Shown in pieces: positions 1 through 12,290 of a DNA stretch of 64,000 nt (its first letter is position 1; every line of letters begins with the position of its first letter). Below the pieces are notes generated by a model, which saw only the letters and a program-made list of their open reading frames with translations, searched no databases and was not told where the DNA came from. Made by a program: the position numbers and the translations under genes. The stretch is from positions 13,141,219 through 13,205,218 of the forward strand of contig AP025075.1 in NCBI GenBank assembly GCA_036186865.1, written 5' to 3'. The stretch is from Eustoma russellianum (lineage: Eukaryota; Streptophyta; Magnoliopsida; Gentianales; Gentianaceae).

Positions 1-370
1 TTGGAGTTAAACACCAACTCCAACCTTTCACACACAATACAAGCAATCACACCGAGCACGAACACCACTACCGAACGGATGAAGGTTTGATCACACCTTG
101 ATCAACCTTTTACAATTGAAACATATATGGTGGTCTAATCAAAGCCTATTCAATATAATGAATATAAGAACAACAGGTTTGAGAGAAGAAGAAGAAAGAC
201 ATGTAGAAGAAGAAAGTAGAAGACTCCATTTTCACTTAAGAGATTATGAGAATTGTCTTGTATTTGTTTGGCTCTCTTCTCTTCCTTTTATTTGGTCTTG
301 GCCGCCCCCCTAGGGATTCTCCTCTATCTTGAGAATTCTCTTTTAAGTCCATAGAAGAATGCCCTGTACA
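1..370. repeat. Interspersed repeat family R1, fragment
   Basis: This stretch is nearly identical to 12585-12960 and clearly related to 63650-64000. Shared landmarks are an ACACCAACTCCAACC-like start, a purine-rich GAGAGAAGAAGAAGAAAG block, and a TTGGTCTTGGCCGCCC-like end. No coding content. The family resembles the terminal part of an LTR element, but I see no paired LTR or target duplication here, so the class is inferred. Confidence 0.6.
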
Positions 371-2468
371 TATGTGACACCATCTTGCTTACTTGGTACA
401 ACTTGATTGGATAAATGTCTTAGCTTTGCTTACTTGGCACTTCATGATTGGTCCAACCTTGTCACCATTTAGTGTGCTGTAAAAATCTGAGATTAACTTG
501 AAAAACATGTGCCAAAAAGAATTCAAAACATTACCAAATAATCACCATTCAATCCCTTCGATTTTTAGGATGCAAATTAAGGACAAAGGAATAGTAAATT
601 GGCCACTATTCACATGTGTTTGAAACTTTTCAGCATGGTGCTGCATTTTTGAAATCTTTCCTTGTGTGTTGCCCTCTTCAAAGTCACCCATCATGTGTGA
701 CTTATTTTCCACCATTTAAAGTTCCAAATAAGCTCCATCTAGGCTCCAACAAAGCTGAAAATGATGTATGAAATTTCTGCACATGTGCTGAATTTTCTTT
801 TGGTAAACTTTGTCAAATAATGCAGAATATTCACATATATAGTAAATTATTATCAACCCTAATTTGAATTTTCTAGAACACTTTAATATGTATTGAATAT
901 GCAAAAAGTGTCTAGATACATGTGACATGTCATGCCAAAACGTTCCATGTGTTGTGTTTGTAGAAAACCGAATTTTCGACTTTTGTCGATTACGCGATTT
1001 TCTCCGCTTAAATTCAAACTTTTTGCACATGTTATATATATTATGTCACAAATAATATACATAAAATAAATTTAGTATTCAGCTCATAAGGGCTGAGACA
1101 TAGGCGCCCACATGTGACAAAATAGGTTGAATTTGAAATCTCCACAATTTGGCCTTAATTGGGGGTAATTTGTGTGTGCCATCATGGAATGATTTTATGG
1201 CTGAGTGTACCATGTTAGCCACGAAATTTGTGGCCATTTTTGAAGTGTAGGGGCTGGTCATCTATATATGACAAGTACATGACACGTTAGCAAAGTTTCG
1301 TTAGTCACCCGATACGACAATCTTTGTTTAGAACCTTGTAACGTGTCGTTATAATTTTGTCATTACCATGACTTATATCATATGATATAAAACCTGAATA
1401 TACTCATAAATATGAAGTAAGTATAGTGGTGTGACGTTGACATGCGTTCGTAATATATGTAACGTGTCAGTAGTACGTCGGAATATATGTGTATGTGCCT
1501 TTTTATAAAAAATCTGTATATATAACGTGTGATGAGGGGTGGGAGGAGACTTTCCATTTCCAAGTTTGTTGCCATCATGCCTTCTCCAAATATATCTTCA
1601 TTTAATGAACTATTTAGTTCATTTAACTAAGTACTTTCATTTAATGAACTAGTTTAGTTTATTAATGGTGGGACCTGAAAATAGTTCAACCACAACAAAT
1701 GTTTGCCATTTAACGTAAGCTTTAAAGCTTCATGGCTGTTAGTATGGCAACATTATATATAAAGTATATAAGGCAAGTTTGTCGCAAAAACTTGTCAAGT
1801 AATAACTTGTGTCATGCATTTCTTAAACACGCGTTATTTTAAATCTGTTATTTTGTGAATCACTCAAACTCTTTTTCTCAACATATTGAATCGTAACTTT
1901 TTCCGACGTAATGCTCACTCGCCCGTAAAAGATTAATTTGTGTTGACATTTACTAGCCTATTCTCATATACCATACCATCATGTTCACTTTCTCCCAATA
2001 TATTGATTTTTGATTCTTCAGACTTTCCCTTTTAAAACCACAACCCAAGATTCCTTTACTAAATCTTGACGTCATGTAGTTATCTCTGATACTACTAATA
2101 GTAGTACTAAATGTCTACTCTCTTAAACTTACATCTTCGTCTGATCCGAAAAAGATTAAGCATGTTTGAATTTACTGATTAAGTTCATTCTTATATGTCA
2201 TGTCACCATCTTTACTGTATCCAATATGTAATTTTTAGGTTTATATCTCCATCTATAAACATACGTGCATACTCACGCATACTTAGATACAATTGTAGAA
2301 ACATATTATACATGGATACATATGTGGGTGTGTAACCATGGTGGTTCACACTTGTACTTCCAGAAATAGATTATTTGCAAGGTCAATAAACAGAAGGAAC
2401 TGCGAGAAGTCGAAAACCATCATCCAGTTAGTTAAGAAGTGGTACTGATTCACTCGGCAAGATCTCAC

Positions 2469-2579
2469 CTAATCTATGAGGTCGCTGAGCTCCTGATTTG
2501 CATCATCCACACATGCTCCTGCTGAGACGGTGGAAGCCTTCGGAGTTAGGGATTTCAGCTTTTGCTCCAAGAAGTGGTA
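2469..2579 (-). other. Candidate exon of unknown gene, copy 1
   Basis: On the minus strand, a 111-base open stretch lies between an acceptor-like ATCAG and a donor-like G|GTGAGATC. Only one frame is open through it; it reads FLEQKLKSLTP ... ANQELSDLID and ends in TAG exactly at the donor-like site. The same 111 bases occur unchanged at 15034-15144. I do not recognise the protein. It could be a terminal exon or chance. Confidence 0.3.
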
Positions 2580-4041
2580 CTGATTTGATATTCTAACACG
2601 GACATACAAGACAAGATGGCTGTGATAATATGAACCAAAAAACCGGGATTGACAAACAATATGACTAACGTGAGAATTGAGGTTGTGCAACTCTCCTAGC
2701 TCATGAATCATGAACCAGAACTCTAGCTCTCTACTTCTTGTTGGAGATACTGTTGGGATAACTCCAATTGGTGCTAAATTTTAACTCTTTGGGCCTTATA
2801 AAACATCTACTCTTTTTGTCCGTTTTGTTTTTCTTTTTTTCCTCCACATAAAGGGTTGAGTATTCTTTTCGTAAACAAATTAAATACTTGAGTATGAGAA
2901 TTGGTGTTATTGGCGGCGGAGACACAACCCTTACCGCTAGAAAAAGGTGGCTTATTACAAGTTATTCAATAAGACAAATCCACCTCAAAGCAACGGTAAT
3001 AATGTTTTGGTTGAATATTGTTGTTATCTAGGTTCAATTTTAGTTAGATTATAACATATGATAAACATGGTGGTTACGGGAAAATAGCTTCTCATTTAAA
3101 GTTACACAATTACCAACTTCACATACCGAATATAGCTTCCATAGCATAGCTAAATTAAGCGCAAATCACCTATGTGTAAACAAAGAGTTGCTAGCATGAA
3201 CCTATTCACGTGTGATATGCATATGGTGACAATTATCATTAATATAACCTTTTTTTCACCTAAAAAAATGCATATACGTTCTTATGACTGCACACACAGG
3301 ATACTTTGTGTGTATATATGTATATATGTTACACATACATATACATACATGTGTATGTGCATAGATACACATAGACACAAACATATTAAAGAAATTCAAT
3401 AAAAGATTAGCCAATAACAAATTCAAAACATTAGGTCGAAAAAAGATAAAAGTCAATAGGATGAGCTAAAATTGAGTCATTTGAGTCAACAAATTCTGGT
3501 ACACTAAACCTACTCCCTATATGTCATCCAATAAAAAAAACTAATCCCATATGGTATACAATATTCAATCTCACATTTATTTTAACAATTATATTGAATT
3601 TTAAAATATAAGGCAATTATCTTTTATATCATATCACTATTTATACAAATTTTTCTTATACATTTAAACATAATTTAACTTTATTCTATTTTTAATTATA
3701 TTCATAATTATAATAATGATTTTAGACGTAGCTAAAACCCTGAAGCCTATGGATGCAAAATGAAATAAAATATTTCTCTATTATTAATTTTTTTTGTCAA
3801 ATAGACTTTTAGTTAGATACTAATTTTATTGTGCTCATGGAGCAACTAGTGGTCCAATAAATTCCAAACCCGTTGACTGAGATAAATTCAAATAGTGAAG
3901 TCCATCTTTGTTCTATATAAGATCATAAAATACAATGTTGTAATAAGACATTAGACCATATTTAGATATTAGAAAAGTTTACCTATATGGCCCCTTGTTG
4001 AGCAGCATCACAGTGCTCCAAACAGCAGTCTTGTTGCCATG

Positions 4042-4046
4042 CATCA
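4042..4046. repeat. Target site duplication CATCA (left)
   Basis: CATCA immediately precedes the LTR element and is repeated at 9171-9175 just after it. Copy 2 of the segmental duplication has one CATCA at the equivalent site (16634-16638), so the empty site is visible in the same window. Confidence 0.95.
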
Positions 4047-4480
4047 TGTTGGAAAAATATGGGTCGATATGGTTATCAAACATGGAATATAACAGTTTGA
4101 CAAATTCGTCCAAGAACATCATTGTTATGCTAGGAAACACAAAGTGAATCTGTAACAAAGGGTTCTAGAAAATGATGAATTTCATGAGAATTTGGTATAG
4201 AATCAATTGGAAAAACAACAAGAACAACAAACCAAAACAACCGATACGTGACTAGATTGTCACTGTCCTTAAAGCAATTTTGCCTCTACCGGTGAGCAAG
4301 GTAGTCTTCAGACAAATGCTTCCCAGGATATAACGGCTTACTTCCTTTCTATTGCTCTTAGAGAGAAAGTATTGAACTTGTTTAGTAGAAGTGAATGATA
4401 GTGAAAGGTAGAAGAAGAATGCTGAGTTTTCACAAGAATTGAAGAGTTTTTCATGTCTCTTTTGAAGATAGCAAAGCCTG

Positions 4481-4490
4481 CTATTTATAG
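4481..4490 (-). promoter_or_regulatory. LTR TATA box
   Basis: CTATAAATAG on the minus strand, conserved in the other LTR at 8612-8621. It is the clearest core promoter in the element and sets its transcription direction. Confidence 0.6.
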
Positions 4491-4615
4491 GCTTTGAGAC
4501 AAGTTCAAAAGACCTTTTTTCTGCAGATTTTTCCTCCATGGATCGATTATGGACGTTCAATATGAAAGGAGATGTCATTTGGAGAAGAAAGATGCATCTT
4601 TTGTGAATAATCGGG

Positions 4616-4915
4616 TCACATTAGGCGCCTAATGTCACTTCGAACGACTGTACAAAATGACATCGAACGACTGTACAAAATGACATAGGAGCTTCATGTG
4701 ACATCCAACGACACATTAGGCGCCTAATGTCACTTCGAACGACTGTACAAAATGACATTAGGCGCTTCATGTCACATTGAACGCCTATACAAGGCGTTCG
4801 AAGTGTTCTGGAAGTGTTCCCGAACACTTCGAACGCCTACATTAGGCGCTTCAAGTGTCTGGAAGTATTCCAGAACACTTCGAACGCCTACATTAGGCGC
4901 TTAAAGTGTTTGGAA
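4616..4915. repeat. Palindrome-rich array in U3
   Basis: Imperfect repeats built from ACATTAGGCGCCTAATGT, GAACGACTGTACAAAATGAC and GAACGCCTACATTAGGCGCT units. Many are self-complementary (AGGCGCCT, GTGTTC..GAACAC). The array is repeated in the other LTR at about 8747-9055. It lies directly upstream of the minus-strand TATA box, so it may act as a protein-binding enhancer or as a strong hairpin. Confidence 0.8.
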
Positions 4916-5042
4916 CGCCCCCATTTCCTTCCATTCTTCATAAAACACTCCAAACTTCATCCAATCTCCTATCAATAGGTCACATAACACTATACAAGGT
5001 TGAATCACAAGATTTAAAGTACTTTTAAGTACTTTTCCAACA

Positions 5043-8000
5043 ATCCCCCACATGATCCAAGCTTGTATAGTTTCAAACGAACGAACATAAACCAATCTTT
5101 TCACTATCAAACGAAGATAATGACACATAACGGAGCAGTGACAAACGTCTTGAACTGGCCGGTAGTACAATTTGCAGTTATATAAACGGAAATAGGGTGA
5201 CAACCGTCTTGAACCACATATTTCACTACTGTTTATATGAACGCACAAATGACATGCCATTATCTAACTTCTTACAAGTTCGCGGTGTGGTGCATTAAAG
5301 GCCCTGCCCAATCCCAGGATTCATAAGTGCTTAGAGAGTTTTCCAGGCTCTCATAGGAAGCGGCCCCACTTCCACACTTATATAGGTGATATTCATCAAG
5401 TGTGTACTGCAACACACCACCATCTTTGATGGCTATGAATTATCCATTAAGAGATTTACATCTCACCCTCAAACATGCAGTGAGTACTATCCTCGAACAT
5501 CAACATAGGAAGAGACATATATGATAGTACTTAACAGAACTCTTCTACAACGTGTTTTTACCACATTGAACTCCGTTTGTAGGATCTCTACTAATAGTGA
5601 GTTGGGTTCCTGTCATAGAGAGTTCACATCAGATGGATTAGTCTCATTCCTCTCGATGTTACGTTGGTCTCTCTCATATACCTTGCATTGGCTATGTTTT
5701 ACCCAAGGAAGCTCATGATAGTGCACAATCTCATGAGAAATCCTTTCAGTGATTTTCTTTAACAAATCACTCACATAATAGGATGATTTTCACAAGAAAT
5801 CAAAACTTAAGATAATTTTCTCTCAAATAAATCATCAAACTTAGATGACTCACCACCAAGCAAATTATCAAACTTAGGATGATTTTGTCAAGCAAATCAT
5901 CAAACTTGTGATGATTTTTATCAAGCAAATCATCAAACTTGTTTCTACAAACTGAATCTTACAAGCATGATCAAATATCATGAACGACTTATCCAAGAGT
6001 CGTTTTATCAACAACAAATAGTCAAGCATGATGAACTCATCATAACATCATACTAGTTAACTACATTCATATGCTTGCAACTATTATTCAATCATCACAC
6101 TTCATTATCATCATCAAGCAAGCTTAACATGCTTACAAACATACAACTTTTGATTACTAAACCTCATGAATCTTATCATGGTGTGTGTAAAGAGCAAGCA
6201 AGTCTATCACCCTTATAGACTTGGAACATTAATCATCAAACAATTAGAACAGCATAGTGGCCATTACTTTGGTGATTAAACAACACAAGTTATTTACATG
6301 CTCAGCATTCACATTTTCTAATAACTTTGTTGTTAAATAAAAGTATTGAAAGGCTAGACCCCCACATTTCACCTCGATCTATATTAATCACATACTAACT
6401 TTTATTCATCATCAACAATTACTCAACATTCATCTTTAACTGATCACATAGTAACAAGCAACTAGCTATGGTATAGATTAATTCAAAAGGCTTTCAACAA
6501 TGAACATAGACTCAACTCTCTATGTCACTTTGGAGTAAACTCCAAATCTTCTTATGAACCAGAATTCATAAGGAACTAGCCATTTTGAGTCCTACAATCA
6601 TACCATTTCACACTAATTCATCAACCTTACATTTAGTTTAGACCTTTTTCATACTTCACTAAATGTAGACTAACACTTTCTTAAACATGGTTTTCTAAAT
6701 TAACAACTAAAACTAGAAATCCAACATCCATGATTTCTAAGTTTTCACATAGCATAACAACATTTTATCAGAGAACAAACACCTTGAATAAGAAACTTCA
6801 TGTATAATTAAGCAACATCATTAGGCCATGAACATAACTAAACTTAGTTATTCCATTTTCAACATGGAGTTCTACTAGCATCAACAAACCATTAAACTTC
6901 ATCTCTTATAGTTCACTTACCACAGAAAGCTACAAATGTCTAAGACTAGAAAACTTGATTTCCATAAGTTTATCTTCATCATAAAAACTAGTCTTAGTCA
7001 ACCCATTTTCAACAAGAAACTTTATTCTTGAAGGAAGAAAGCAAGCTATCTAATCTTTCTTCTTAGATTTCTTATTTTACTATAGAATGCTTTTATTATA
7101 CACAAAGCATGCTTACATTTCAACTTCTAGGCATATTTCGTTTTATGAAACTCTAAGTTGAAATGCAAAACAAATTACACACATTAAAACAATATTTAAC
7201 ACCATATTTAAATGGGATTAAATACATGCGTCTATTTCTTCACAATCATACAAAACATATTTCTTATGTCTTAGTATTTTCCTTCATTTTCTCACAGATT
7301 AGCAAGACTCATGTTCTTGTCTCTCACCATGCATAACATGAAACGATTTCACATAAACTAGATGCAAATCTATAAGACTCATAAATCACATATGCAGCAC
7401 AAAACAAACATTAAAACTCTGGTTTAATAGCAACTCAGAAATCATTCTTACATGTGTAAGAATATCACACATATTGCCAACTCCAGTTTTTGTAGACAAA
7501 GTTAACTTTAAGTGCATCTTCTACTATCCAAACTTTGGATTATAGTGCATCATTAAAGAAACTAAGCTACCTCTCTACTGGTTGCAATAAACTTGATAGA
7601 TATAATCTATCATCCTTTCCGAGGAACTATCAACAAGATTACCTCATAGAAGACCGTTGTGATCTCCTTATCCTCCATCATGTTGTTACTCCAAGCAACT
7701 TCTTTTCTTCATCTGTCACCAACGATCATGTTGGTAATTCTCTTGTTTCTTGTTCTTTGAGCATTCTTTGGTTGACACCAAATAAACTCTATTCTTGTAC
7801 ACTTCTTTCCACGTGTATGCCGCTATCTCCACCTTGTTAGCCTTCTTCTTCATCATAGTGTAGGAGTTGCCTGCCCATGTCCTCCTATGGAATTTCATCA
7901 GTTGACGTCGAGCATGAAGACAACTAAATGACATCCACCCCACAGGCCGATGAAAATCGAAATGATATCACATTCATCCCATTATGACAATAACGATTTT

Positions 8001-8176
8001 CTAAGATATTTTCATCAATGATTCAACCCCCACACTTTGCTGGAAATGAGATTAAAGAATGACAAAGGAACAAGACTTCTTTGTAAAACTTGTTTCTTTG
8101 TGTAGATCGAACTTGAGCATATTAGAATCCAAGAACTGTTTGGGAACCATATCAACTACCAAAATTGCTTTAAGAT
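5043..8176 (-). other. Interior of the non-autonomous LTR element
   Basis: About 3.1 kb of AT-rich sequence with only short ORFs, none resembling gag, protease, RT or integrase. The bases next to 4047-5042 (5043-5053, rc ATGTGGGGGAT) resemble a polypurine tract. A canonical tRNA primer site next to 8176 was not recognised. Two ORFs of 75-100 codons at 7535-7943 overlap on opposite strands and are probably chance. Confidence 0.7.
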
Positions 8177-9170
8177 TGTTGGAAAATATGGGTCGATATG
8201 GTTATCAAACATGGAATATAACAGTTTGACAAATTCGTCCAAGAACACCGTTGTTATGCTAGGAAACACAAATGAATCTGTAACAAAGGGTTCTAGAAAA
8301 TGATGAATTTCATGAGAATTTGGTATAGAATCAATTGGAAAAACAACAAGAACAACAAACCAAAACAGCCGAGACGTGACTAGATTGTCACTGTCCTTAA
8401 AGCAATTTTGCCTCTACCGGTGAGCAAGGTAGTCTTCAGACAAATGCTTCCCAGGATATAACGGCTTACTTCCTTTCTATTGCTCTTAGAGAGAAAGTAT
8501 TGAACTTGTTTAGTAGAAGTGAATGATAGTGAAAGGTAGAAGAAGAATGCTGCAGAGTTTTCACAAGAATTGAAGAGTTTTTCATGTCTCTTTTGAAGAT
8601 AGCAAAGCCTACTATTTATAGGCTTTGAGACAAGTTCAAAAGACCTTTTTCTGCAGATTTTTCCTCCATGGATCGATTATGGACGTTCAATATGAAAGGA
8701 GATGTCATTTGGAGAAGAAGATGCATCTTTTGTGAACAGTCGGGTCACATTAGGCGCCTAATGTCACTTCGAACGACTGTACAAAATGACATCGAACGAC
8801 TGTACAAAATGACATAGGAGCTTCATGTGACATCGAACGACACATTAGGCGCCTAATGTCACTTGAACGACTGTACAAAATGACATTAGGCGCTTCATGT
8901 CACATTGAACGCCTATACAAGGCGTTCAAAGTGTTCTGGAAGTGTTCCCGAACACTTCGAACGCCTACATTAGGCGCTTCAAGTGTCTGGAAGTATTCCA
9001 GAACACTTCGAACGCCTACATTAGGCGCTTAAAGTGTTTGGAACGCCCCAATTTCCTTCCATTCTTCATAAAACACTCCAAACTTCATCCAATCTCCTAT
9101 CAATAGGTCACATAACACTATACAAGGTTGAATCACAAGATTTAAAGTACTTTTAAGTACTTTTCCAACA
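8177..9170 (-). repeat. LTR (5' in the minus orientation)
   Basis: Partner of 4047-5042. It ends TTTTCCAACA directly before the right CATCA (9171-9175). Differences from the partner include short indels such as a two-base insertion near 8553 and a lost C near 8864. Confidence 0.93.
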
Positions 9171-10748
9171 CATCACACATCTCTATTCTTTGGTAGACCA
9201 AAAATGTACATGGTTTGGTCCATTGGTAAAAAGATTACAGCACTAGAGAAGAAAGGGTGAGAGGCAACAGCACGTTTCATATGCCTTTTAACCTCAAAAC
9301 GAAGAAAGCAACAGAACGTTCCATATGCCTTTTAACCTCAAAAAGAAGAAACTATGCTTTAAGAACTACTAATCTACAACCTATAACTTCTTTTGAAAAC
9401 GGCCTTTTACCTTGACCTAGCACTCACCTTCTCTTAAAAGAGAGAGGTTTTTGGTCTGAAACATATTGAGCCATTTTACTAGTTCTATTTTATGTACTTG
9501 CTGGCACTATTTACAAAAAGCCGACCTACATATATGGAGAAAAGATAACTTCTTTAGAAACATAAATGCTTGGCATAAACTATGAAAATTACATTATAAA
9601 AACATGTTATCAATATCTTCTTTCTCTGGAGCATCAAGTTTCAAGAAAGAATTATATCATTTACTCTTATCGTGATGAAGATATAGGAATATTCAAATCC
9701 TGTAAAAATTTGAAAAGACAGTTGAAATATTAGTCTAAACAGGAAACAATTCTAACACTTCATGATCAACTTAGACTTTCTCTCAGCTGTCTAATATGAA
9801 TTTAGCATGTTTATTATAAGTTATCACCTAGCAGAAAAAAGGAAAGGAGCAAGCCTATGCAAAATATACAATGAATATGCCAAGATGTTCTGCATATGAT
9901 ACATGCACGTCCAACCATAAAATGAACAGAATGTGAAACCAATGACATCAACTTACTTTGATGTCTCAAGCAAAAGACCGAAAATATATTCTCATTTCTA
10001 AAACAATTAAAGACCTATCCAAAGAATCATATAGAACATCAACACACAAAAACTGTCAACTTGCCGCCCATATGCTTCGTGCAAGGCAGAGATCCAAAGT
10101 CACTTATAGCAGTGCAGATGAAATATAAGAAACGATGCAACAATTCTCAAAGAAGAAGGTGAAAACAAAAATAAAGAGCACTCTGTTGAACTCTTATGCC
10201 TTTTATCCACAACATAAGCAAAAAAGATACTATGTAAAAAAATAAACCTAATGAAGAAACCACAAAAATTGATAAATAAAAAAGAAACAAGGATTTACAC
10301 TTACCACAACAACAATAACACTCGAACCTTATTCTCTTTCTTTAACCTTTGTCTTGATGACAATTCCATAATAATTCAGTTTATAGCAAAACATTAAGTA
10401 ATCCATTGATTAAACTCATGCTTAACCACTTTAGTGTGTTTTTCACTTAACTATGCTCTAGTCCGAGGCATACAACACTAATAGAATTCAGAAAAACTTG
10501 AAAAGAAAAAACAATTTCAAAATTAACAAGTAACATTCTTTCGGTTACAAAACGAGACTGCCATAGAAAACAACATGCACCAGTATTATAACCATAATGA
10601 TTGTGACAAGGTAGGCTTGGGCCTCATATCTTCTGTTGTCCTCTTTTTCTTTTATTTCTTTTCTCGTTTAGACCTGAAGGGATAGAGTCAAGAGTTGATG
10701 ACTCAAAATTGACATGAGCGCCACAATGTAAAATTTTACAGAGCTTAC

Positions 10749-11007
10749 CCTAAGCAATGTCGTTGATATCCATGTCACATATTATTTTGCCCTTGTCAGC
10801 TTCACAAATGTACGTAAGCATATATGCACTTAAGCATCCCCGGGGATATTGCTAAACAACGAAAGCATGAGCTCAAACTAGAAAGAAGAATTATAAAGGC
10901 TGCAAGACGTTGAAGTTAAAAGCAAGATTACATCATCCTGGTCACCATACTGCTCCAATTTTCTTTCTGTATCTCCTTCAATAAACTGACCATCATTATG
11001 TTTGTAC
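10749..11007 (-). pseudogene. UBP12/13-like ubiquitin protease fragment, copy 1
   Basis: Two minus-strand exons. The first (11007-10932) follows an acceptor CTCCTAG and reads YKHNDGQFIEGD ... KLEQYGDQDD, ending at GT. The second (10851-10749) follows TTTAG and contains SAYMLTYICEADKGKIICD, then a TAG stop just before G|GTAAGC. Plant UBP12/UBP13 (USP7-type deubiquitinases) have a WYKFDDE..V.KED..RALEEQYGG segment followed by SNAYMLVYIRE.DKDKIIC, in the same order. The exon junction keeps phase. The catalytic Cys and His boxes and the MATH domain are not seen, so this is a relic. The same stop is in copy 2, so it predates the duplication. Confidence 0.8.
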
Positions 11008-11125
11008 CTAGGAGAGCATCGAAAACAAAATCAGAACCATTTGTGTAGCATCTTGTACTATTTATATTAAAGCATGAATATATACGCATCCCAGAACACG
11101 ACCAGCACAAGCGCACCTACCCAAC

Positions 11126-11174
<49 letters not shown>

Positions 11175-11187
11175 CAATAACAATAAC

Positions 11188-11239
<52 letters not shown>

Positions 11240-11252
11240 TAATAATAATAAT
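11126..11252. repeat. (AAT)n microsatellite, copy 1
   Basis: About 125 bases of AAT repeats with a few AAC interruptions, followed by AGAGAGAG. It creates spurious poly-Asn and poly-Leu reading frames. The same locus in copy 2 (29048-29147) is shorter and pure. Confidence 0.98.
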
Positions 11253-12290
11253 AGAGAGAGAAAACAAAAGGTTTTATGAAAAGTCAAGCAACATAATATT
11301 TTGATTGGAACCGACATTAGACACTCAAACGTGACATGATTCAAGCATGGCAAAATCTGAAACCACTTGATCTTATGCACAAAGCAAGCACTTCTAGTGT
11401 GGATTGAGGGCAAGTTCAACTCAAAGTGAGAAGAACTAATCTGAGTGTTGAATGACTCTTGTCATCTTCTTATCGCTTATAGAGACAGAGAAAAGGAAAA
11501 AGAGCAATCAAAATGCATCAAAAACTTCGTAAAGCATTTCATACCTAGAAGAAATTATGCAGGACACATGAATGTCTTCCCTTCCTCAAAAAACCAACAA
11601 GACGTTACTAGACAACGTTCAATATCTAAACTCATTCGCAGTCCATTGCTCGATTAAGTTACTCAAGAATTTTTTTATACAAGAACAATTTTCTAATTGA
11701 AGATAGAAAATAGCCACAAAAAAAAGACATGAAAATAGTGTCACCTGGAAAGAATCCTAAGAAGAAATCAAGACAAATCCTTTGTATCCTGAATGTTAAA
11801 TACACTATGAGAAATTTCTTTCATGGAAATAAAAATCGAGTTACTATAGAAAAATATCATCCACAGGTACCGTGATCAAACGCTTGATAACTGTTTTTGT
11901 TAAAAGCACTACACTAGAACCTGACAGCTCGTCTTCTAGACCACCAGGAACTCTTGAAGTTTTCTGAAAGATTGCATACATAATTTGAAATTGTAGAAGC
12001 CCCCCCTCTTTTCAGGATTGTCACATGAGCTTTCCCAGAAACTCTAGTCAACAATAATTTAGAAACAAAACAAAGAAAAGAATCTAACACGGAGATATAT
12101 AAATTATCTACGGAGAAAAAGATTGATAACCACACAAATTATCATTATAACTTCAAAACAATAGACAACAAATGTACCAGAAAATAGCTTCAGCATATGA
12201 TAGGCCAATCTAAGATGAACTTAATACAAAACTGCTGAACCTGATTACGATAAGATCTAGATCAGAATGCAGCTTCAGTTGGCATATCTG

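Larger units (their letters stand above)
4047..5042 (-). repeat. LTR (3' in the minus orientation)
   Basis: Begins TGTTGG and ends CCAACA and matches 8177-9170 along its length. It contains the TATA-like box at 4481-4490 and, upstream of it in the minus sense, an array of palindromic repeats (4616-4915) that would form the U3 region. Confidence 0.93.
4047..9170 (-). mobile_element. Non-autonomous LTR retrotransposon (5.1 kb)
   Basis: The element is bounded by TGTTGGAAAA and TTTTCCAACA with a 5-bp target duplication CATCA on each side. It has two direct ~995-bp LTRs (4047-5042 and 8177-9170) around a 3.1-kb interior. Orientation is judged minus: each LTR has a TATA-like CTATAAATAG on the minus strand, and a purine tract (rc of ATCCCCCACAT) sits just before the 4047-5042 LTR on that strand. 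No gag or pol was recognisable, so it must be mobilised in trans (LARD-like). The LTRs differ by only a small number of changes, consistent with insertion after the duplication. Confidence 0.92.
1..12290. repeat. Tandem segmental duplication, copy 1
   Basis: Colinear and almost identical (a few percent differences, many of them 1-base indels) with 12585-30186 in the same orientation. The match ends at 12290, where copy 1 runs directly into the start of copy 2; after the equivalent point (30186) copy 2 enters different sequence. The first ~295 bases of this unit lie before the window. Without the LTR element at 4047-9170 the unit is about 7.4 kb. It is non-coding apart from UBP12/13-like exon remnants (10749-11007) and a candidate exon (2469-2579), all on the minus strand. 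Other stretches are AT-rich with no recognisable gene. Confidence 0.93.

Noticed and set aside
3300..3380. ORFs in TA/CA-rich sequence (for example 3172-3456)
   Set aside because: Overlapping frames on both strands across dinucleotide-like repeats, not supported by any motif.
7535..7943. Possible gene in the interior of the LTR element at 4047-9170
   Set aside because: Two short ORFs overlap on opposite strands, neither has a gag, pol or host domain, and codon use looks random.
11067..11419. ORFs of poly-Asn, poly-Leu and poly-Tyr
   Set aside because: They are translations of the (AAT)n microsatellite in different frames; the same happens at 28996-29314.
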